Positions 1-4,055 of a stretch of 6,279 bases of DNA are shown one piece after another. The translations under genes and the position numbers were made by a program. The notes below the pieces were generated by a model. The model saw nothing but the letters and a program-made list of their open reading frames with translations, made no database searches and was not told where the DNA came from. Source of the stretch: CAG-917 sp028724485 (GTDB lineage Bacteria; Bacillota; Clostridia; Christensenellales; CAG-917); the NCBI GenBank assembly GCA_028724485.1, contig JAQYCY010000123.1, forward strand, positions 1 through 6,279. Reading direction: 5' to 3'. Each line of letters opens with the position of its first letter. Position 1 is the first letter of the stretch.

Positions 1-2
1 GT

Positions 3-185
3 TATCGCTCCTACAATATTAGTCTTAAATACAAACTATTGGATGGATGTTCGCCTTACGCGAAAGTTCGCTTCGCTCACCGAACCGACGAGCAACAAGC
101 ATTTTTTCTTTTTCAATGCTACTACACACAACTGATTTTAAAAAACTGTTTTTATGCTCGTAGGTTCATCCGCTACACTCTCTAG
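3..185 (+). CDS. Possible 3' end of an unidentified ORF entering from the left edge (doubtful)
   Basis: The frame starting at base 3 is open for 60 codons to the TAG at 183-185, and no start is needed because it runs off the left edge. The deduced tail is rich in F, Y, R and Q and ends with RRFIRYTL. I recognise no domain. The stop lies just before the A-run of the hairpin at 187-222, which has T-runs on both strands and could terminate a convergent plus-strand transcript. Against a real gene: the frame starting at base 1 is also open to about 135, no ribosome binding site is visible, and residue use is unlike the neighbouring genes. It may instead be a non-coding dispersed repeat. Confidence is low. 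Confidence 0.22.
   Translation, partial: YRSYNISLKYKLLDGCSPYAKVRFAHRTDEQQAFFLFQCYYTQLILKNCFYARRFIRYTL
82..167. repeat. Imperfect inverted repeat, 13-bp arms
   Basis: The left arm GAACCGACGAGCA (82-94) matches the reverse complement of TGCTCGTAGGTTC (155-167) at 12 of 13 positions. The arms flank 60 bases rich in T and A tracts. They may form a weak stem or be the ends of a small repeat. The stretch lies beyond the tRNA operon terminator and has no assigned role. Confidence 0.35.
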
Positions 186-186
186 C

Positions 187-221
187 AAAAAAATACCCTT
201 AACAAAGTTAAGGGTATTTTT

Positions 222-222
<1 letters not shown>
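187..222 (-). terminator. Rho-independent terminator of the tRNA operon, probably bidirectional
   Basis: Read on the minus strand, the tRNA-Tyr CCA end is followed at once by a hairpin with perfect 15-bp arms (189-203 and 207-221), a 3-nt loop (204-206) and a run of seven U. The core is ACCCTTAAC / GTTAAGGGT. A T-run (217-222) on the plus strand means it could also stop transcription arriving from the left edge. Confidence 0.9.
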
Positions 223-306
<84 letters not shown>

Positions 307-308
307 AT

Positions 309-384
309 TGGAGCTGGTGATCGGAATCGAACCAACAACCTGCTGATTACAAATCAGCTGCTCTGCCAGTTGAGCTACACCAGC
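309..384 (-). tRNA. tRNA-Thr (anticodon TGT)
   Basis: Acceptor arms are GCTGGTG / CACCAGC, with U at the discriminator position and CCA encoded (309-311). The anticodon arm GCTGA-TTTGTAA-TCAGC shows TGT, reading ACA and probably other ACN threonine codons. The D arm carries the standard GCTC...GAGC stem. The T stem GTTGG / CCGAT contains two wobble pairs. It lies 14 nt after tRNA-Phe and 2 nt before tRNA-Tyr in the operon. Confidence 0.96.
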
Positions 385-398
385 AAACGCTGATTTTT

Positions 399-474
399 TG
401 GTGCCTCGGGGCGGACTTGAACCACCGACACAGGGATTTTCAGTCCCTTGCTCTACCAACTGAGCTACCGAGGC
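399..474 (-). tRNA. tRNA-Phe (anticodon GAA)
   Basis: Acceptor arms GCCTCGG / CCGAGGC form seven Watson-Crick pairs, followed by discriminator A and encoded CCA (399-401). The anticodon arm AGGGA-CTGAAAA-TCCCT presents GAA. The gene is 76 nt. It is separated from the upstream tRNA-Asp by a 50-nt spacer that holds the perfect hairpin at 491-523. Confidence 0.97.
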
Positions 475-490
475 ATATATGGCTTTTCTT

Positions 491-523
491 ATTTACGGCA
501 ACGACTTAGTCGTTGCCGTAAAT
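491..523. repeat. Perfect 15-bp inverted repeat (hairpin) between tRNA-Asp and tRNA-Phe
   Basis: The arm ATTTACGGCAACGAC (491-505) and its exact reverse complement (509-523) flank a 3-nt loop (TTA). In the operon transcript the stem begins one nucleotide after the tRNA-Asp CCA. Neither strand has a U-run after the stem: the minus strand continues AAGAAAAGCC. A standard intrinsic terminator is therefore unlikely. An RNA-processing stem or a short palindromic element inserted in the spacer are alternatives. Confidence 0.85.
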
Positions 524-524
524 T

Positions 525-601
525 TGGCGATCCGGAAGGGACTCGAACCCTCGACCTCCAGCGTGACAGGCTGGCGTACTAACCAACTGTACTACCGGAC
601 C
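525..601 (-). tRNA. tRNA-Asp (anticodon GTC)
   Basis: Acceptor arms GGTCCGG / CCGGATC pair with one G-U wobble at the second position. The discriminator is G, a known aspartate identity element, and CCA is encoded (525-527). The anticodon arm CCAGC-CTGTCAC-GCTGG shows GTC. The gene is 77 nt and lies 18 nt after tRNA-Ile2 in the operon. Confidence 0.97.
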
Positions 602-619
602 ACGTTAAATATGCAATTT

Positions 620-696
620 TGGTGGGCCTTCACGGACTCGAACCGCGGACCAATCGGTTATGAGCCGACCGCTCTAACCAACTGAGCTAAAGGCCC
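620..696 (-). tRNA. tRNA-Ile2 (anticodon CAT, expected to be lysidine-modified)
   Basis: Acceptor arms are GGGCCTT / AAGGCCC, with discriminator A and encoded CCA (620-622). The anticodon loop is CTCATAA, giving CAT, which occurs in elongator Met, initiator Met and Ile2 tRNAs. The first acceptor pair is G-C, so this is not a bacterial initiator. C4-G69 and C5-G68 in the acceptor stem are recognised by TilS in tRNA-Ile2, and the D-arm region resembles Bacillus-type Ile2. I therefore prefer Ile2, which reads AUA after lysidine modification. Elongator Met is the alternative that generic tools may report. Confidence 0.8.
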
Positions 697-724
697 GAAT
701 GAGCAACTGCCCAAACGCAATTTT

Positions 725-801
725 TGGTTGGGGTGACAGGATTCGAACCTGCGACGTTCTGCTCCCAAAGCAGACGCTCTACCAAACTGAGCCACACCCC
801 A
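725..801 (-). tRNA. tRNA-Pro (anticodon TGG)
   Basis: This is the first gene of the operon, starting about 19 nt after the predicted transcription start. Acceptor arms TGGGGTG / CACCCCA pair fully, with discriminator A and encoded CCA (725-727). The anticodon arm TCTGC-TTTGGGA-GCAGA shows TGG, reading CCN proline codons. The T arm is GCAGG-TTCGAAT-CCTGT. The gene is 77 nt. Confidence 0.96.
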
Positions 802-826
802 TCGCGCTACTCAAAGCGACTGTTAA

Positions 827-855
827 AATATACAATATAAAATGTCTATTGTCAA
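827..855 (-). promoter_or_regulatory. Sigma-A type promoter of the tRNA operon
   Basis: On the minus strand a perfect -35 box TTGACA (855-850) and a -10 box TATATT (832-827) are separated by exactly 17 bp. Transcription should start near 820, about 19 nt before tRNA-Pro. The bases just upstream of the -35 box contain a run of seven A followed by further A/T tracts, resembling the UP elements of strong stable-RNA promoters. Confidence 0.88.
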
Positions 856-1055
856 CTTTTTTTCGGCAATAAAATGAAATTTTTTTAATTTTATCGACCT
901 TTTAAAAAATTTCGCTTTAATCCTCAAAAAATTCGTTTTATCAGGCGTCGCTTACTCGGTTTGTTTGCGAACTACTCTTTAATTTTCTTTATTATAACAC
1001 CGATTTTACTTAACCGTTAGCGTTTTTAAAAGGTTTTGCGAATTGTTTAAAAAAC

Positions 1056-1084
1056 TTGTTTTTATAGCCGTCGTGTGCTATTAT
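1056..1084 (+). promoter_or_regulatory. Probable promoter of the Lrp-aminotransferase-recombinase operon
   Basis: A weak -35 box TTGTTT (1056-1061) is followed after 17 bp by an extended -10 element, TGC plus TATTAT (-10 box 1079-1084). Start of transcription would be near 1091, leaving a leader of about 15 nt that contains the AGGAGG ribosome binding site. The poor -35 box combined with TGn before the -10 fits a promoter that could be regulated, possibly by the Lrp-family product itself. Confidence 0.6.
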
Positions 1085-1105
1085 TAAAGCTAATCAGGAG
1101 GAACT

Positions 1106-1591
1106 ATGGACAAACTTCAAAAAGATATAATCGATATTCTCACCGAAGACGCAAGATTAACTGCAAAAAAAATAGCGCAAATGCTCGGCAAAACCGAAAG
1201 CGAAATAGCAGACGCAATAGCCGAACTCGAACAAAGCGGCGTTATCGTTAAATACACCACTATCGTCAATTACGGCGACGACGCTTCCGACGTTCAAGCG
1301 CTTATCGAAGTTAAAGTCACGCCTGAACGCACGAAAGGTTTTGAAAAAATCGCAGAGGAAATTTCGGCATATGACGAAGTTGACTCGGTAAGCCTTATGA
1401 GCGGCGGCTATGACTTTTGCGTCATACTTAAAGGAAAATCGTTAAGAGAAGTTGCGATGTTCGTTTCGGAACGTTTATCGACCTTAAACGGCGTCATTTC
1501 GACCGCAACTCACTTTATACTTAAAAAGTACAAAATTGACGGAGTTAAACTTAACTCCGACGACGAACACAGGATGGCAGTCGGAGCATGA
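1106..1591 (+). CDS. Lrp/AsnC family transcriptional regulator
   Basis: This 161-residue protein has the normal Lrp/AsnC length and layout. Residues about 5-50 form the AsnC-type helix-turn-helix (LTAKKIAQMLGKTESEIADA then LEQSGVI). Residues about 63-140 form the RAM ligand-binding and oligomerisation domain, including the SGGYDF segment near 99-104 that commonly lies by the effector pocket. Such cytoplasmic proteins bind AT-rich operators and respond to amino acids, often acting on their own operon. The ATG at 1106 follows AGGAGG (1096-1101) by 4 nt. The stop overlaps the next start as ATGA, so the protein is probably co-translated with the aminotransferase. The pair matches the order of B. 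subtilis yugG-yugH (alaR-alaT). That makes alanine a reasonable, unproven ligand guess. Confidence 0.95.
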   Translation: MDKLQKDIIDILTEDARLTAKKIAQMLGKTESEIADAIAELEQSGVIVKYTTIVNYGDDASDVQALIEVKVTPERTKGFEKIAEEISAYDEVDSVSLMSGGYDFCVILKGKSLREVAMFVSERLSTLNGVISTATHFILKKYKIDGVKLNSDDEHRMAVGA

Positions 1592-2766
1592 TTGATTATA
1601 GCAAAATTTTAACAAAACGCGTTCAAGACATAAAACCTAGCGGAATACGCAAGTTTTTTGACGTCGTGAGCGAAATTAAGGGCGCAATATCGCTCGGAGT
1701 CGGCGAGCCTGATTTTATCACGCCTTGGTCGATGAGAAACGAAGCGATAAAGTCTATTCAAAAAGGCTACACGCAGTACACTTCAAACGCCGGAATTCTG
1801 AAACTGAGAGAACTTATTTCCGAATATCTCAAACGTTCGCAGAATTTGACGTACAATCCGACGGACGAAATTATCGTCACGGTCGGCGCAAGCGAAGCTA
1901 TCGACTTGTCGCTCAGAGCTTTACTCGACAGCGGTGACGAAGTTTTGATTCCCGAACCGTCATACGTTTCTTACGTCCCTTGCGTAGAACTTGCAGGAGC
2001 CGTTCCCGTTCCTATTAAATGCACAGCAGACAACGGTTTTATCGTCACTAAGGAAGAACTTGAAAAAGTCATAACGCCTAAAAGCAAAGTGCTTATTTTG
2101 CCGTATCCGAACAACCCTACGGGCGGAATTATGACAAAAGAACAGCTCGAAGCAATTCGCGAAACGATTATAAAACACAACCTTGTCGTTTTGTCTGACG
2201 AAATCTACGGCGACCTTACTTACGGCTCAACGCATTGCTCTATCGCTTCTCTCGACGGAATGAGGGAACGCACGATTTTGGTCAGCGGCTTTTCAAAGGC
2301 ATTCGCCATGACGGGTTGGCGACTCGGTTATCTCGCCGCTCCGAAAGAAATCGTTTATGCCGCTTACAAAATTCATCAATATACGATAATGTGCGCACCG
2401 ACGGCAAGCCAATATGCCGCAATCGCCGCTCTCGAAGAAGGACTCGAAGACGGATTTCAAACGGTTGCCGCAATGCGTGACGAATACGACAAACGACGCA
2501 GATATATTCTTGCAAGGCTCAATGAAATGGGACTTAAATGCTTTGAACCAAAAGGTGCGTTTTACGTCTTCCCTTGCGTCAAATCGACGGGACTCGACGG
2601 CGACGAATTTTCGCTCAAATTGCTCGAAAAAGAAAAAGTAGCGGTCGTTCCGGGTTCGGCTTTCGGAAGCTGTGGCAAAGATTATGTCAGAATAAGTTAT
2701 GCATATTCGATTAAAGCTCTCGACGAAGCCTTAAATCGTATCGAAAAATTTTTAAAGGAAATTTAA
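1588..2766 (+). CDS. Class I/II PLP-dependent aminotransferase (AlaT/AspC/PatA-like)
   Basis: This 392-residue protein has the full fold-type I aminotransferase signature. It shows GVGEPDF near 37-43, GASEAID at 100-106 (cofactor phosphate loop), NNPTGG at 175-180 with the ring-contacting Asn176, SDEIYGDL with Asp204 and Tyr207, and SGFSK with Lys237 as the expected Schiff-base lysine. WRLGY includes Arg245, and Arg368 in VRISY should bind the substrate carboxylate. All key residues are present and the length is typical. It should move an amino group between an amino acid and a 2-oxo acid in the cytoplasm. The amino acid cannot be fixed from sequence: alanine, aspartate and aromatic or branched-chain enzymes share these motifs. 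Context with the Lrp-type gene favours an alanine-transaminase-like role. The ATG overlaps the upstream stop by 4 nt with only GGAG close by, which suggests translational coupling. Confidence 0.95.
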   Translation: MIDYSKILTKRVQDIKPSGIRKFFDVVSEIKGAISLGVGEPDFITPWSMRNEAIKSIQKGYTQYTSNAGILKLRELISEYLKRSQNLTYNPTDEIIVTVGASEAIDLSLRALLDSGDEVLIPEPSYVSYVPCVELAGAVPVPIKCTADNGFIVTKEELEKVITPKSKVLILPYPNNPTGGIMTKEQLEAIRETIIKHNLVVLSDEIYGDLTYGSTHCSIASLDGMRERTILVSGFSKAFAMTGWRLGYLAAPKEIVYAAYKIHQYTIMCAPTASQYAAIAALEEGLEDGFQTVAAMRDEYDKRRRYILARLNEMGLKCFEPKGAFYVFPCVKSTGLDGDEFSLKLLEKEKVAVVPGSAFGSCGKDYVRISYAYSIKALDEALNRIEKFLKEI

Positions 2767-2772
2767 GCATAT

Positions 2773-3822
2773 ATGGCGGATTATTTCAAACTCCGCAAAG
2801 CGGACGTTTTAGAAAAACTTAATAACGTCAAAAACGAATTGCCCGAATTTATCGACGAGTTTTTCGTCGGCATTGCCACGCAAACGTCCGAGCTTACAAG
2901 GCTTAATTACGCCTATGACCTTAGAGTTTTCTTTTATTTTTTGACCGTAGGCACAAGACGATTTAAAAACCGCACTCCACTCGACTTTTGCAAGGCGGAT
3001 CTCGAAGCAATTACGACGTACGATCTCGAAAACTATCTCGAATGGCTCACCGCTTACAATATGGGCGATAAATGCTACACAAACGAAGCGACAGGCAAGG
3101 CAAGAAAACTTTCAACCGTGCGCGCAATGTTTAAATACTTTTTCAACAAAGGCGATATCGTCGCAAACACGGCGGCAAAAATAGCTATGCCGAAATTGCA
3201 CGACAAAGAAATAATAAGACTCGAAGGCAATGAAGTCGAAGATATATTAAACGTAACCGAAACCGGCGACGGATTAACAAAAAAAAGTCTTGATTTTCAC
3301 GATAAAACTAAAGTTCGGGACAAGGCAATCGTTACGCTTTTGCTCGGCACGGGAATTCGTGTCAGCGAGTGTGTCGGACTGAACATAAACGACGTCGATT
3401 TCAACAATCACGCTTTCACCGTAACGAGAAAAGGCGGAAGCAGAACGATTTTATACTTCGGCAAAGAGGTAGAAGAAGCTCTCGGCGAATACGTCTACGA
3501 CGAAAGATTGAACGTTAAAGACGCCTTAGACCCCGACGCCCTATTCCTTTCTTTGCAAAAAAAGCGAATTTGCGTCAGAACGGTTGAAGTGTTGGTAAAA
3601 AAATATGCGCACATTATCGCGCCACTTAAAAAGATTTCACCGCATAAACTCAGAAGCACTTTCGGCACGAATCTTTACAGAGAAACGCGCGATATTTATA
3701 TGGTAGCCGACGTTTTGGGACACCGCGACGTCAACACAACAAAAAAACACTATGCGGCAATAAGCGACGACCACCGTCGTCAAGCCGCCGAAATCATAAG
3801 ACTCAAAAAAGACGACGAATAG
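2773..3822 (+). CDS. Tyrosine recombinase, XerC/XerD-like (phage integrase family)
   Basis: This 349-residue protein carries the complete tyrosine recombinase active site: Arg196 (GTGIRVSEC), Lys220 (TRKGGS), His291 and Arg294 (HKLRST), His317 (LGHRDVNTT) and the nucleophile Tyr327 (KKHYA). Residues about 25-140 resemble the SAM-like core-binding domain and about 146-335 the catalytic domain. It is somewhat longer than the usual 300 residues of XerC/XerD, through an N-terminal extension and a longer middle. Such enzymes resolve chromosome dimers at dif or integrate mobile elements. No excisionase, relaxase, phage gene or att repeat is visible, so a housekeeping Xer or standalone recombinase is more likely than an island integrase. 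It begins 6 nt after the aminotransferase stop. AAAGGA (2754-2759) is a distant ribosome site, suggesting operon membership and coupling. Whether it acts at dif is not shown. Confidence 0.93.
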   Translation: MADYFKLRKADVLEKLNNVKNELPEFIDEFFVGIATQTSELTRLNYAYDLRVFFYFLTVGTRRFKNRTPLDFCKADLEAITTYDLENYLEWLTAYNMGDKCYTNEATGKARKLSTVRAMFKYFFNKGDIVANTAAKIAMPKLHDKEIIRLEGNEVEDILNVTETGDGLTKKSLDFHDKTKVRDKAIVTLLLGTGIRVSECVGLNINDVDFNNHAFTVTRKGGSRTILYFGKEVEEALGEYVYDERLNVKDALDPDALFLSLQKKRICVRTVEVLVKKYAHIIAPLKKISPHKLRSTFGTNLYRETRDIYMVADVLGHRDVNTTKKHYAAISDDHRRQAAEIIRLKKDDE

Positions 3823-3829
3823 TTTTTAA

Positions 3830-3859
3830 TGCCGCATAAGTTGCGGCACTTTAATTCTT
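3830..3859 (+). terminator. Probable intrinsic terminator of the three-gene operon
   Basis: Eight bases after the recombinase stop, TGCCGCA (3830-3836) and TGCGGCA (3842-3848) form a 7-bp GC-rich stem with a 5-nt loop. The bases after it (CTTTAATTCTT) are only moderately T-rich, so termination may be partial. A second hairpin with a better T-run follows at 3899. Confidence 0.6.
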
Positions 3860-3898
3860 CCGAATATCAGCCGAATAAAACGCCGATTGACACAAAAT

Positions 3899-3928
3899 GT
3901 TGTAGATTTAGTTCTATAACTTTTTTTT
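3899..3928 (+). terminator. Second terminator-like hairpin with an eight-T run
   Basis: GTTGTAG (3899-3905) and CTATAAC (3914-3920) pair over 7 bp with one G-U, closing an 8-nt loop, and eight T follow directly (3921-3928). The stem is weak but the T-run is strong. It could back up the first terminator or insulate the downstream promoter. A chance AT-rich structure is possible. Confidence 0.45.
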
Positions 3929-4008
3929 GCGTATTTTATGATTTTTTCAAATTTGTTGACGAACGTATTCCATAAAAGCGTGATTTATAAGGTAGTTTTC
4001 GCAAATTA

Positions 4009-4037
4009 TTGACTTTTTTAGAATGGTTTGATAAGAT
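4009..4037 (+). promoter_or_regulatory. Promoter of the PadR-membrane fusion gene
   Basis: TTGACT (4009-4014) and TAAGAT (4032-4037) are spaced by 17 bp, and TGA just before the -10 box gives an extended -10 element. Transcription would start near 4044, about 12 nt before the ATG, with AAGGTGA (4046-4052) as ribosome binding site in a very short leader. Two other TTGAC motifs upstream (3887, 3956) have no well-spaced -10 box. Confidence 0.7.
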
Positions 4038-4055
4038 TAGATAATAAGGTGAAAT

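Larger units (their letters stand above)
802..1105. other. Divergent AT-rich intergenic region
   Basis: This 304-base gap separates the minus-strand tRNA operon from the plus-strand regulator gene. It holds the tRNA promoter (827-855) with A-tracts upstream of it on its own strand, and the regulator-gene promoter (1056-1084). An imperfect AT-rich inverted repeat (1022-1030 and 1046-1055) abuts the latter's -35 box. Between about 880 and 1020 I see no convincing gene, RNA or promoter, only AT-rich sequence. Confidence 0.6.

Noticed and set aside
961..998. Possible second promoter upstream of the Lrp gene (TTGCGA with TATAAC or TATTAT)
   Set aside because: Spacing is 22 or 19 bp and the -35 match is poor. 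The extended -10 promoter at 1056-1084 is better placed.
1725..2641. Alternative-frame open stretches of 69-81 codons inside the aminotransferase gene
   Set aside because: The main frame has all family motifs across its length. The alternatives are shadows without ribosome binding sites or recognisable domains.
2773..3822. Recombinase as integrase of a tRNA-targeted genomic island
   Set aside because: No duplicated tRNA 3' end, att repeat, excisionase or mobile cargo gene is visible, and the gene is embedded in a metabolic operon.
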